Below, in pieces: positions 18,014-26,215 of a DNA stretch of 64,000 nt. The position numbers and the translations under genes were made by a program. The stretch comes from Erysipelotrichia bacterium (lineage in GTDB: Bacteria > Bacillota_I > Bacilli_A > Erysipelotrichales > Erysipelotrichaceae): positions 1-64,000 of the forward strand of contig JAGXSD010000019.1 of NCBI GenBank assembly GCA_018333955.1, read 5' to 3'. The first letter of the stretch is position 1. The number at the start of each line of letters is the position of its first letter. The notes under the pieces are model-generated. The model was not told where the DNA came from. It did not search any database and saw nothing but the letters and a program-made list of their open reading frames with translations.

Positions 18014-19521
18014 AGTTTACCTCCTGCGTGGATTGTAATATTTGATGTATGATTCACAAATGTAATCTTTTCTGAAGTAAGAGTTTCCACAAGTAACGTC
18101 ATCATATCTTTTCCAGTATCAAAAATAAGTGGAGCTTGTGCGACCATCGCAAAGTCACCACCTCCAACACTACGATAATTATTCATAGCGCATGTAAGAA
18201 TGCTGTCCTGACTCAGCGGTTGTCCCTTATAAGTTAGTGAGGTCACTCGTGATCCCCATGGCTTTGAAATATCAAAGGTATATTCAACACCATCGATCAT
18301 ATCGTAGTTATATAGTTGTTTCTTAGGACTTACAAAAGATTCAGTGATGACTATATGGCCTTCATGATCTAAAGAAAAGAAGGAGGCAAGTTGTTCAAGG
18401 TAGGCTTTCAGAGTTTCGTAATTTAACTCCTTAACGACAATAATATTCGGATAGGGATAGGCTGCAAGAATATCTTTCATCGTAGGTTTTTTTGGCAAAC
18501 CAATTAAGGCATTAAAAAGGGAACTGCTTGCACAATCAGCCTTGGTTTCTTTCATCATGATCTGATTAAATAACGAAATTAATGGGGGTTTAACGAGGCG
18601 ATCATGTAAGTCATCAGTTAGTTGATAGCGATCTTCATCAAGTTCGCCACACGGCGTATTAAGCCATGCATTGAAGCCAGGTAAATCATCATGGTATAGA
18701 GTTTCTATTTCTGAAGTATAATTGAAATCTTGAAGTTGAATAAGTTTTGGAAGCCAAGCTTGTTCCTCATACGAGGCAAGCATGACTTCTATCCCTTCAA
18801 AACCACATTGTAGACAAGCCATATTATTTTGAATGGTGGCGATAGAGCGATGTTGATGACCAGTAAATAAGACATCAATGCCTTCAATACGAGTCAGTTC
18901 ATACCCTACATTTTCACCGGTTAAACGCTCAGTAGCGACACCAGTGTTGAGATCTTTCTCAAATCCACCATGATAGACCACGACCACACTATCAACAAGC
19001 TGACGAAGTCGATTGACTTCATGTTTGACGTGGTCAATGACACTGATAAATTCAAGTTCTTGAATATGTTCTGGTTTCTCCCAATGGGGAATGTAATCAG
19101 TCACCGCGCCAATGAGTGCAATTCTATGACTTCCTATGGTATGGATGACGCTTTGCCCTAATGGTTTTCCTTGGTAAAGAACATTCCCGCTAATGCACTG
19201 AGCATTTAATTCATTAAGAAAAGATAAAAGCACATCCAAACCGTAGTTGAAATCATGATTGCCGAGGTTAAAAAATTGATAACCACAAGCATTCATCGCC
19301 TGCGCAATGGTGTGCTTAGCTTGAGGATGAGTATTTAAATAAGTGGCCAATGCGCTTCCCTGCAGGATATCACCATTATCAATTAATACGGTAGTTAAAG
19401 GATCAAAGCGCTTCAGCAATGAGGGAAGTGAAGATAAACCATAGGGTTTCTTTTGGTCAAGAGCAACATCATAATTGAGTAGATTTCCATGAATGTCACT
19501 GGTACAACAAAGTTGAATCAT
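18010..19521 (-). CDS. 5'-nucleotidase/cyclic-nucleotide phosphodiesterase-family metallophosphoesterase
   Basis: 503 aa with no signal peptide, so predicted cytoplasmic. The N-terminal calcineurin-like domain has all metal motifs: TSDIHGN, IDNGDILQGS, NLGNHDFNYG, VVYHGGFEKD and TGHQHRS. The C-terminal 5'-nucleotidase domain follows (about 290-500, with MNNYRSVGGGDF as the base-stacking site). It may dephosphorylate nucleotides or cyclic nucleotides. It is first in an operon with purB and purA, suggesting purine pool balancing. RBS AAAGGA precedes ATG 19521. Confidence 0.9.
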   Translation of the reverse strand: MIQLCCTSDIHGNLLNYDVALDQKKPYGLSSLPSLLKRFDPLTTVLIDNGDILQGSALATYLNTHPQAKHTIAQAMNACGYQFFNLGNHDFNYGLDVLLSFLNELNAQCISGNVLYQGKPLGQSVIHTIGSHRIALIGAVTDYIPHWEKPEHIQELEFISVIDHVKHEVNRLRQLVDSVVVVYHGGFEKDLNTGVATERLTGENVGYELTRIEGIDVLFTGHQHRSIATIQNNMACLQCGFEGIEVMLASYEEQAWLPKLIQLQDFNYTSEIETLYHDDLPGFNAWLNTPCGELDEDRYQLTDDLHDRLVKPPLISLFNQIMMKETKADCASSSLFNALIGLPKKPTMKDILAAYPYPNIIVVKELNYETLKAYLEQLASFFSLDHEGHIVITESFVSPKKQLYNYDMIDGVEYTFDISKPWGSRVTSLTYKGQPLSQDSILTCAMNNYRSVGGGDFAMVAQAPLIFDTGKDMMTLLVETLTSEKITFVNHTSNITIHAGGKL

Positions 19522-19544
19522 AGTTTATAATCCTTTCGTGTCCC

Positions 19545-19585
19545 ATTATACCAAAAACGGTTTAAAATTGTGAAAAAATCGTAAA
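19545..19585 (-). promoter_or_regulatory. Promoter of the nucleotidase-purB-purA operon
   Basis: Minus strand: TTCACA (19574-19569), 18 bp, TATAAT (19550-19545), with extended -10 TGG before it. TTTACG lies 11 bp upstream of TTCACA (19585-19580), so TTTACG/TTCACA resemble a degenerate PHO-box pair. PhoP control is only a possibility. Confidence 0.6.
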
Positions 19586-19594
19586 GTCTTACCT

Positions 19595-19651
19595 AAGTGA
19601 TTGTATCACTTCATAGGATTGTGATATATTTGTGAAGTAAGCAATGCTTAC
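19595..19651 (+). promoter_or_regulatory. phnD promoter with two inverted repeats
   Basis: TTGTAT (19601-19606), 18 bp, TATATT (19625-19630). AAGTGAT-TGT-ATCACTT (19595-19611) covers the -35, and GTAAGC-AAT-GCTTAC (19637-19651) lies at about the transcription start, just before the RBS. Both look like operators; no regulator is identified. Confidence 0.55.
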
Positions 19652-19662
19652 AGGAGGGACAG

Positions 19663-20688
19663 ATGAAGACTTTATTTAAATTACTCATCGTGTCATTTGT
19701 TTTCTTTGGCGTGCTCACTGCGTGTGCACCTGCTACTGAAGACAAAGTGATCGATGAACTCGTCGTGCTTTTTGTACCTAGCCGTGACCCAGGACAAATC
19801 CTTGGTGCTACTGCTCCTTTACGCCAACTTCTAATTGATGAATTGGCTAAAGCTGGCTTTACTGTTAAGTTTGTTCGTATTGAAGTATCCACTGATTACA
19901 ATGCTGCTGGGGAAGCACTTGCTGCTGGAACGGCACACATTGGTTTCTTACCAGGTGGTACTTATGTAGCTTACTCAGAAGAGGGAGCTGAAGTTATTCT
20001 TGCGGCAACTCGTGCTGGTCTAAACAAAGACAGTATCGTTGCGAAAGACTGGAATGATGGTCAACCTACGCTTGGTGATTCAGAAAACCAAGTGACTTAC
20101 TATCGTTCACTCATTTATGCAGGACCATCTGAAGTTGGTCAAGCGATTGCTGCTAAAGTCAATGCTGGAACAGCATTAACTTGGGATGATGTTAACGCTG
20201 CTAAATGGTGTGTATCATCTTCACCAACCTCATCTGCTGGATATGTCTATCCTACAATGTGGTTAATGGATAACTTTGGTAAAAAAATCACTGATTTATC
20301 ACAACCAGTAATTCCTGGTTCATATTCAGTCATCGCTCAAAACTTGGCTACTGGCCAATGTGATGTTGGGGTTGGATATGCTGACATTCGTCGTGATTAC
20401 AATGTTCAATGGACTCGTGACTGGGGCCGTACAGAAGCTATCTGGACTGAAATGCCTGTTATTGGTGTAACTGAAGGAATCTTCAATGACACAATTTCTG
20501 TATCAGCAAATCATCCTGATATGACTGATGAACTCAAAGAAGCTATTGCGAATGCATTCATTGCTCTTGCACAAACTGAACTCGGACGTTCCGCTATTTC
20601 CATCTACAACCATGAAGGTTACAAAGTGGTTACAGATGCTGATTATGATGGAGCTCGTAAAGCACGAGACATCGTCTCAGGTAACTAA
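19663..20688 (+). CDS. phnD: PhnD-family substrate-binding lipoprotein (phosphonate/phosphite/phosphate)
   Basis: Lipoprotein with lipobox LTAC (Cys21), 341 aa, starting behind AGGAGGG. PhnD-type features are the opening LVVLFVPSRDPGQI, then AGTAHIGFLPGGTYV and QCDVGVGYADI. It delivers an oxyanion or phosphonate to the permeases encoded downstream. No phosphonate lyase, phosphonatase or phosphite dehydrogenase gene is nearby, so the substrate may be phosphate, phosphite or an organophosphonate; the sequence does not decide. A terminator follows, as in pstS. Confidence 0.9.
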   Translation: MKTLFKLLIVSFVFFGVLTACAPATEDKVIDELVVLFVPSRDPGQILGATAPLRQLLIDELAKAGFTVKFVRIEVSTDYNAAGEALAAGTAHIGFLPGGTYVAYSEEGAEVILAATRAGLNKDSIVAKDWNDGQPTLGDSENQVTYYRSLIYAGPSEVGQAIAAKVNAGTALTWDDVNAAKWCVSSSPTSSAGYVYPTMWLMDNFGKKITDLSQPVIPGSYSVIAQNLATGQCDVGVGYADIRRDYNVQWTRDWGRTEAIWTEMPVIGVTEGIFNDTISVSANHPDMTDELKEAIANAFIALAQTELGRSAISIYNHEGYKVVTDADYDGARKARDIVSGN

Positions 20689-20695
20689 GTTAATC

Positions 20696-20726
20696 AAGCG
20701 AGGGTTATCCCTCGCTTCTTTTTTTA
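20696..20726 (+). terminator. Attenuating terminator between phnD and phnC
   Basis: AAGCGAGGG (20696-20704), loop TTAT, CCCTCGCTT (20709-20717), then a long T-run. It resembles the pstS-pstC arrangement and would favour binding-protein expression. Confidence 0.85.
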
Positions 20727-20744
20727 TCTTTCATGGAGGAAAGT

Positions 20745-21512
20745 ATGATCCAATTTACAGATGTAGTGAAACGTTATCCAAATGGCGTAGAAGCGCTAAA
20801 AGGTGTTTCCTTAACCATAGAACAAGGTGAATTCGTCGCGATTATTGGTTTATCAGGAGCTGGTAAATCAACTTTACTGCGTGCAATTAACCAAATGCAC
20901 ACCATTACTTCGGGTTCACTTAAGGTGAATGGTGTGGAAGTTTCATCACTTAAAGGGAAATCACTTCGACGTTTCCGTCGTGGTATCGGGATGGTGTTTC
21001 AATCATTCAATTTAATCAAACGTACCACAGTCATCAAGAATGTCTTAGCGGCTCGTGTCGCTGACATGAGTTTATTGCAGAGTTTGTTAAGTTTCTATTC
21101 TAAAAACGACAAGATTATTGCCTTAGAAGCATTAGATCAAGTGGGTATTTTAGAGAAAGCTTACATTCGTGCTGATCAACTTTCAGGAGGCCAACAACAA
21201 CGTGTCGCTTTAGCACGTACTGTTGCGCAAAAGCCATCTATTATTCTTGCGGATGAGCCTGTTGCATCCTTAGATCCAGTCACTTCAGCGCAAGTGATGA
21301 ATGACTTCTTAAAAATTAATGAGGCTTTAAATATCACCGTGGTTGCGAATATGCATCACGTGGATTTAGCTTTAAAATATGCTCGCAGAGTCATAGGGAT
21401 AAAAGAAGGAATTATTGTTTATGATGGACCAGCTTCTGGCATTAATCAACAAACCCTTAAAGAGATTTATGGTCGTGATCTCACGGAAGATGATTTGATG
21501 GGAGAGCATTAA
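20745..21512 (+). CDS. phnC: Phosphonate-type ABC transporter ATPase PhnC
   Basis: 255 aa from ATG 20745, behind GGAGGAAA; an in-frame ATG at 20733 overlaps that RBS and is rejected. Walker A GLSGAGKST, signature LSGGQQQR and Walker B IILADEPVASLDP are intact, and FQSFNLIKRTTVIKNVL is PhnC-like. It powers the two PhnE permeases; the stop overlaps phnE (TAATG). Confidence 0.94.
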   Translation: MIQFTDVVKRYPNGVEALKGVSLTIEQGEFVAIIGLSGAGKSTLLRAINQMHTITSGSLKVNGVEVSSLKGKSLRRFRRGIGMVFQSFNLIKRTTVIKNVLAARVADMSLLQSLLSFYSKNDKIIALEALDQVGILEKAYIRADQLSGGQQQRVALARTVAQKPSIILADEPVASLDPVTSAQVMNDFLKINEALNITVVANMHHVDLALKYARRVIGIKEGIIVYDGPASGINQQTLKEIYGRDLTEDDLMGEH

Positions 21513-22363
21513 TGGCTTCTTTAATCGCTTTAGTCAAAGGATTAGTGAGTAAAGCTTTAAAAATCATTACTCCTGAACCTTTACAACTCTCAAATGGAAA
21601 GATAGTACGACCAGCTATCTCGATCATGTGGATTGTGATTCCAGTATTGACTTTCATTACGGTGTGGTCTGTATCCATGACTCGTTTCCGTTTAGATATG
21701 TTACTCCGTCGTGGTGGCCAATTCTTTGTGATTGTCGCACGTATGATTCCACCGAATTATGCTTATTTTGATAACATTGTCACGCCACTTGTCGCAACCA
21801 TTTTAATGTCTTTAGTTGGCACAATCATTGGGGCTGCATTAGCTTTACCTTTTGCCTATGCATCGAGTGAACTTAATCAAAGCAAAATTGGTAAATTTGC
21901 GGTGCGTGCTTTCTTCTCAATCGCTCGTACACTACCTGTGTTAGTCTTAGCGGTATTATCCATGATTGTCTTTGGTGCAGGGGCCTTTGCGGGGACTGTA
22001 GCAATCGCCATCTTTACATTCACCATCATGGTGAAAATGTTCTTTGAACTGATTGATACCGCCGATATGGGGCCATTTGAAGCCATTCTTTCCTCAGGGG
22101 CAAATCGTATTCAAGCCTTTTGGACAGCCATTATGCCACAACTGTGGGGACAATACTATTCACTCACTTTATATAACCTTGAAATGAATATTCGTAATGC
22201 GGCTATTTTAGGATATGTGGGAGCAGGGGGGATTGGTATTGTATTATCAGAACGCCTCGCTTGGCGTGTTTATCCGGATGTGGGACTTATTTTACTTGTT
22301 TTGATGGTCACAGTGCTTGTGATTGAATCTGTCTCACGTGAAATTCGCAGGAGGTTGTTATGA
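21512..22363 (+). CDS. phnE: Phosphonate-type ABC transporter permease PhnE (first)
   Basis: 283 aa, about six membrane helices. It carries the PhnE-type permease core ATILMSLVGTIIGAALALPFAYASS, the ATPase-contact loop SSGANRIQAFWTAIMPQLW and LGYVGAGGIGIVLSERL. With the next gene it forms a heterodimeric channel. It ends in an ATGA overlap with the second permease. Confidence 0.92.
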   Translation: MASLIALVKGLVSKALKIITPEPLQLSNGKIVRPAISIMWIVIPVLTFITVWSVSMTRFRLDMLLRRGGQFFVIVARMIPPNYAYFDNIVTPLVATILMSLVGTIIGAALALPFAYASSELNQSKIGKFAVRAFFSIARTLPVLVLAVLSMIVFGAGAFAGTVAIAIFTFTIMVKMFFELIDTADMGPFEAILSSGANRIQAFWTAIMPQLWGQYYSLTLYNLEMNIRNAAILGYVGAGGIGIVLSERLAWRVYPDVGLILLVLMVTVLVIESVSREIRRRLL

Positions 22364-23184
22364 GTGTTATTAAACCAAAAATTAAAGATGCATTACGAAA
22401 ACAACCTAATGAGTGGGGAACTAAACTCTTTGTCTTAGCGATTATCTTAGCGATTTTCTATGTAGCGAAAGATTTCATTCCATACAATGGTGTGACCGAA
22501 CAAGGTTTGCTTATTGCACGAAATATCTTTAATGCCTTAACAAATCCTAATCAAACCATCTTGTTTGATTTTGTCACTCGTGATGGGGTTCCAGTACTCA
22601 TTATGGAAACTGCAGCGATTGCTTTTTTAGGCACTATCTTTGGAGCGCTAATCTCAATTCCATTCGCTTTCTTATCAGCTCGCAATATTGTTCCTAAATG
22701 GATTGCATCCATTGGGGTAGCTATCATTGTGGTAATTCGCACTTTTCCAGCCGTCGTCTATGCTTTAATGTTTATCCGTGTGACAGGTCCTGGTGCCTTC
22801 ACTGGGGTCCTTACACTAAGTGTCGCTTCCATTGGTATGCTTGCGAAATTATTCGCGGAGATCATTGAAGATTTAGATCCTGGCATTATTGAAGCGTTAG
22901 ATGCAAGTGGATGTAATACCATTCAAAAGATTCAATATGGTATCTTACCTCAACTTATGTCAAACTTTGCCTCCACGACCATTTATCGATTTGAAATCAA
23001 CGTGAAATATGCCACGATTTTAGGGATGGTAGGAGCAGGGGGTATCGGTGCTCCACTCATCTTTGCGATTAGTGCCTATCGTTGGAGTGATGCTGGGGCA
23101 TTACTCATTGGACTTGTGATCTTTGTCTTAATCATTGAAATGATTTCAACACGCATTCGTAAGAAACTAGCCACAGGAGAATAA
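22360..23184 (+). CDS. phnE: Phosphonate-type ABC transporter permease PhnE (second)
   Basis: 274 aa paralogue of the preceding permease, with AFLGTIFGALISIPFAFLSARN, DASGCNTIQKIQYGILPQLM and LGMVGAGGIGAPLIFA. Split PhnE pairs are common in Bacillota. Its TAA is followed immediately by the ATG of the OsmC gene, so translation is coupled. Confidence 0.92.
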   Translation: MSVIKPKIKDALRKQPNEWGTKLFVLAIILAIFYVAKDFIPYNGVTEQGLLIARNIFNALTNPNQTILFDFVTRDGVPVLIMETAAIAFLGTIFGALISIPFAFLSARNIVPKWIASIGVAIIVVIRTFPAVVYALMFIRVTGPGAFTGVLTLSVASIGMLAKLFAEIIEDLDPGIIEALDASGCNTIQKIQYGILPQLMSNFASTTIYRFEINVKYATILGMVGAGGIGAPLIFAISAYRWSDAGALLIGLVIFVLIIEMISTRIRKKLATGE

Positions 23185-23580
23185 ATGAAACAACCTATTG
23201 AAGCCAAAGTAACTTTTGGGAGTACATTTGATGGTGAACTTGAACTTAAAGAAGGAAGTGTCAGCATTGGCATGTTGCCTCATCAAGCCTCTCCATATAA
23301 ACTACTTCAAGCTGCATTAATATCATGTTTACATTCAACATTCCTAGATGTCATTGAAAAGAAACGTTTAAATCTTGAATCGGTAACCTATCATTCCTCA
23401 GGATTCAAGCGGGAAGAGATTCCTTCAACGATTGAAACACTTCATCTTGATGTCCATGTGAAAGGCATCGAAAACAAAGTGGCAGTTGAGAAATCATTTG
23501 AACTGGCTACCAAAGTGTGCTCAGTTTATAACACCATTTCTCAAGTAGGAACCATTACATACACCATTCATTATGAATAG
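23185..23580 (+). CDS. OsmC/Ohr-family protein
   Basis: 131 aa. It has the OsmC layout: N-terminal strands, SPYKLLQAALISCLHSTF with the first conserved Cys, and ATKVCSVYNTI with the second. In OsmC and Ohr these two cysteines reduce hydroperoxides. It follows phnE with no gap. Its place in a phosphonate-type import operon is unusual; it might protect against a reactive product or be only a passenger. A clear terminator ends the operon. Confidence 0.85.
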   Translation: MKQPIEAKVTFGSTFDGELELKEGSVSIGMLPHQASPYKLLQAALISCLHSTFLDVIEKKRLNLESVTYHSSGFKREEIPSTIETLHLDVHVKGIENKVAVEKSFELATKVCSVYNTISQVGTITYTIHYE

Positions 23581-23606
23581 AAACCTCTTTGAGGTTTCTT
23601 TTTTAT
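23580..23606 (+). terminator. Rho-independent terminator after the phn-osmC operon
   Basis: GAAACCTC (23580-23587), loop TTT, GAGGTTTC (23591-23598), T-run. Confidence 0.9.
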
Positions 23607-23645
23607 CATTGTTGGTGAAGCGTTTTAAACTCGTTCAATATTTTA

Positions 23646-23673
23646 TTGACATGACTATGGTTAAGCGTAAAAT
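23646..23673 (+). promoter_or_regulatory. Promoter of the permease/ATP-grasp operon
   Basis: TTGACA (23646-23651), 16 bp, TAAAAT (23668-23673), followed by RBS AGGAG near 23681. Confidence 0.75.
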
Positions 23674-23693
23674 GATATTTAGGAGATTTAACT

Positions 23694-25100
23694 ATGACAC
23701 AACTAAAGAAAGAATTGAATCAAACAAGCGTATGGTCTCTTGCTGTAGGGGCTATCATTGGGTGGGGAGCATTTGTATTACCGGGGAACAAATTTTTACC
23801 TGATGCGGGTCCATTAGGAACGATCATTGCCATGAGTATTGCCGCGATCATGATGATTATCATTGCGAAAAATTATGGTGTGATGACTCATCGATACCCA
23901 ATTGCGGGGGGAGAGTTTACCTATGCTTATATTGGATTTGCTCGCTTTCAAGCATTCTTTGCGGCATGGTTTTTAGGTTTGTCATATTTAAGTATTGTTC
24001 CACTGAATGCGACCGCATTAGGACTCATTTCAAGAGCTATGTTTCCTGGTATTTTCCAACAAGGTTTACTCTATACTGTTGCGGGATGGAATGTATACCT
24101 AGGTGAAGTTATTTTAGCTTCAGTTGCTATATTACTTATTACCTACTTAAATCATCGTGGTGTGAAGCTATTTGGACGTTTTGCAACCTTACTCGCATTA
24201 TTATTAGTGTTTGGAGTTGTGATTTTAATGGGTTGGGCCATCTTATCACCAGTTGCATCATTTGAACATCTTAAACCACTCTTCTCCAGTTCAAAAGCAC
24301 CTCTTGAAGGAATTCTAGCCATTATTGCGATTGCCCCTTGGGCGTTCGTTGGATTTGATACGATTGCGCAAGCTAGTGAAGAAATGAATTTCGATGTGAA
24401 GAAGTCCGCAAAACTGATGGTATTCTCCATTATTGTAGGGGCTTTAATTTACATCATGTTAACAATCATTACAGGAATGGTTGGACCTTGGCCTACTTTC
24501 ATTCAAGAAAATTCTAACTGGGCTACAGGAAGTGCTGTACGTATTATCGCAGGGGATGTAGGATTATGGATTTTGGGTGCAGCCATCATGAGTGCAATCT
24601 TAAGTGGTCTAAATGGCTTTATGCACGCCTCATCTCGTTTATTCTTTGCGATGGCTAAAACGACTGCATTACCATCATCATTTAAAGCACTACACCCTAA
24701 AACAAGTACTCCTACCGTGGCATTACTATTTATTGCGGGAGTCTCACTTTTAGCTCCTTGGTTTGGCCGTGCTGCATTATTATGGATTGTGGATATGGCT
24801 TCAGTAGGGGCAGCTATTGGTTTCTTTTATACGAGTGCAAGTACGATTGTTTTAGCACATCGTTATAAAGATGATGTGGAGCTACGTAAAAATCGACTAT
24901 TTGGTTGGTTGGGATCGATCTTCTCACTCATCTTTGTCTTCTTGCTTGTATGGCCATCAAGCCCAGTTCGACTTGAAACACCATCCATGATTGCTTTAGT
25001 TGTTTGGTCTGTCCTTGGTCTTTTATTCATTATACGGGCGAAATCATATCGTCACATGGATGAAACAACACTTGCAAGACATTTCGAAGGAGAAGTATGA
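23694..25100 (+). CDS. APC-superfamily amino acid permease
   Basis: 468 aa with about twelve hydrophobic helices. The N-terminal SVWSLAVGAIIGWGAFVLPG carries the unwound GxG substrate-binding segment of helix 1. PIAGGEFTYAYIGF (helix 3) and WAFVGFDTIAQASEEM (helix 6 region) are family hallmarks. It likely imports an amino acid or amine; the substrate is unresolved. Its last codons overlap the ATP-grasp gene (ATGA), suggesting that the two act on a common compound. Confidence 0.9.
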   Translation: MTQLKKELNQTSVWSLAVGAIIGWGAFVLPGNKFLPDAGPLGTIIAMSIAAIMMIIIAKNYGVMTHRYPIAGGEFTYAYIGFARFQAFFAAWFLGLSYLSIVPLNATALGLISRAMFPGIFQQGLLYTVAGWNVYLGEVILASVAILLITYLNHRGVKLFGRFATLLALLLVFGVVILMGWAILSPVASFEHLKPLFSSSKAPLEGILAIIAIAPWAFVGFDTIAQASEEMNFDVKKSAKLMVFSIIVGALIYIMLTIITGMVGPWPTFIQENSNWATGSAVRIIAGDVGLWILGAAIMSAILSGLNGFMHASSRLFFAMAKTTALPSSFKALHPKTSTPTVALLFIAGVSLLAPWFGRAALLWIVDMASVGAAIGFFYTSASTIVLAHRYKDDVELRKNRLFGWLGSIFSLIFVFLLVWPSSPVRLETPSMIALVVWSVLGLLFIIRAKSYRHMDETTLARHFEGEV

Positions 25101-26167
25101 AGCAGATTCGCTTAAAACTGCAACGAATGTTAAGTGATCCTTTAAGAAAACCACTTATCATCATCTTATTTGAAATTGTGAAAGAGACTATTCGGCTTAG
25201 AAGAATACCTAATGAGTACGTAAGCCGGTTTTGTTATAGAAGAGGAGCACCAACATTATCAAATTATGTCAGTGATCGTATGATTGGGCATATTCAACTT
25301 TCAAAAGTGCTTCATTCTCCTCATTCTGTTAAAAGACTTCTTGATAAACTTGAATTCTTTCATTTTGCGCGTGCGAATCATATTCCTACCGCAAAGGTAG
25401 TTGCATATTCTAGAGAAGGTGTGTTGTTTACCATTGATCATAAAACATGCAATATTGGCTCTTTACAAGAATTTAAAGCTTACTTGACGCATTGGTTAAA
25501 TCAATCAAAATATCAGAGTTTATTCATTAAGCCTAATGATTTAAAAGGCGGAGTCGGAGCTTTTAAGTTAAATTCATCAAATCTATCCGATGAAGCCTTA
25601 ATTCAATCCATTTATTATCAAGTATTGAATAATAAGATGCTTGTTCAAGAAACACTGATTCAACATCCTATTCTCAATGCGATTAATCCTCATTCCATAA
25701 ATACTATCCGTATTGACACGTATCAACCTCTTAATGGAGAAACTCGCGTAATTGCGGCATGCATGCGATTTGGTCGAGCTGGTTCAGTGGTGGATAATCC
25801 TGGAACTTCAAAAGGTTTTTTTGTGAAGCTTAATCTTGAAACACATCAACTTGAAGGAGTCGGTCAACAAATCATTACATTTGGTAATCAAACGTTCACC
25901 CATCATCCTGATACTCATCATCCACTGGATGGAGTTCATATACCCTATGTGAGTGAAGCCATTGATTTAGTCTTAAGAGCAACTCAAGCTGTAGAAGATC
26001 GTCTTATTGGATGGGATGTTTGTGTAACTCCAGATGGACCACTACTTATTGAAGGTAATCATAATTATCACATTGTCATGCTTGAGATTGCGAATGGGGG
26101 ATATGCCCATTTAGAGTCATATCAAGATGTACTTCAAGAAGTATCCTTAGAATTAACACAATCCTAA
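25097..26167 (+). CDS. ATP-grasp protein of the sugar-transfer-associated type (ATPgrasp_ST-like)
   Basis: 356 aa. The N-terminal half is basic (IRLRRIPNEYVSRFCYRRG). The ATP-grasp core follows: KLEFFHFARANHIPTAKVV, FIKPNDLKGGVGAFKL, MLVQETLIQHP, INTIRIDTYQP and the metal-binding GWDVCVTPDGPLLIEGNHN. The pattern matches proteins usually annotated as sugar-transfer-associated ATP-grasp or alpha-L-glutamate-ligase-like. Such enzymes join a carboxylate to an amine or similar. It is translationally coupled to an amino acid permease here, so amino acid ligation is a reasonable guess, not a demonstrated one. Confidence 0.8.
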   Translation: MKQIRLKLQRMLSDPLRKPLIIILFEIVKETIRLRRIPNEYVSRFCYRRGAPTLSNYVSDRMIGHIQLSKVLHSPHSVKRLLDKLEFFHFARANHIPTAKVVAYSREGVLFTIDHKTCNIGSLQEFKAYLTHWLNQSKYQSLFIKPNDLKGGVGAFKLNSSNLSDEALIQSIYYQVLNNKMLVQETLIQHPILNAINPHSINTIRIDTYQPLNGETRVIAACMRFGRAGSVVDNPGTSKGFFVKLNLETHQLEGVGQQIITFGNQTFTHHPDTHHPLDGVHIPYVSEAIDLVLRATQAVEDRLIGWDVCVTPDGPLLIEGNHNYHIVMLEIANGGYAHLESYQDVLQEVSLELTQS

Positions 26168-26169
26168 CA

Positions 26170-26198
26170 TGGACAAAACTATGGATGTGGAGTATACT
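26170..26198 (+). promoter_or_regulatory. Promoter of the trkH-trkA operon
   Basis: TGGACA (26170-26175), 17 bp, TATACT (26193-26198). The expected start near 26205 leaves a leader of about 10 nt before ATG 26216 with no recognisable Shine-Dalgarno. Confidence 0.75.
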
Positions 26199-26215
26199 AC
26201 TCACGTACAAACATT

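Noticed and set aside
20528-20830. 100-codon plus-strand frame across the end of phnD and start of phnC
   Set aside because: It runs through the phnD-phnC terminator, overlaps two strong genes and has no protein-like features.
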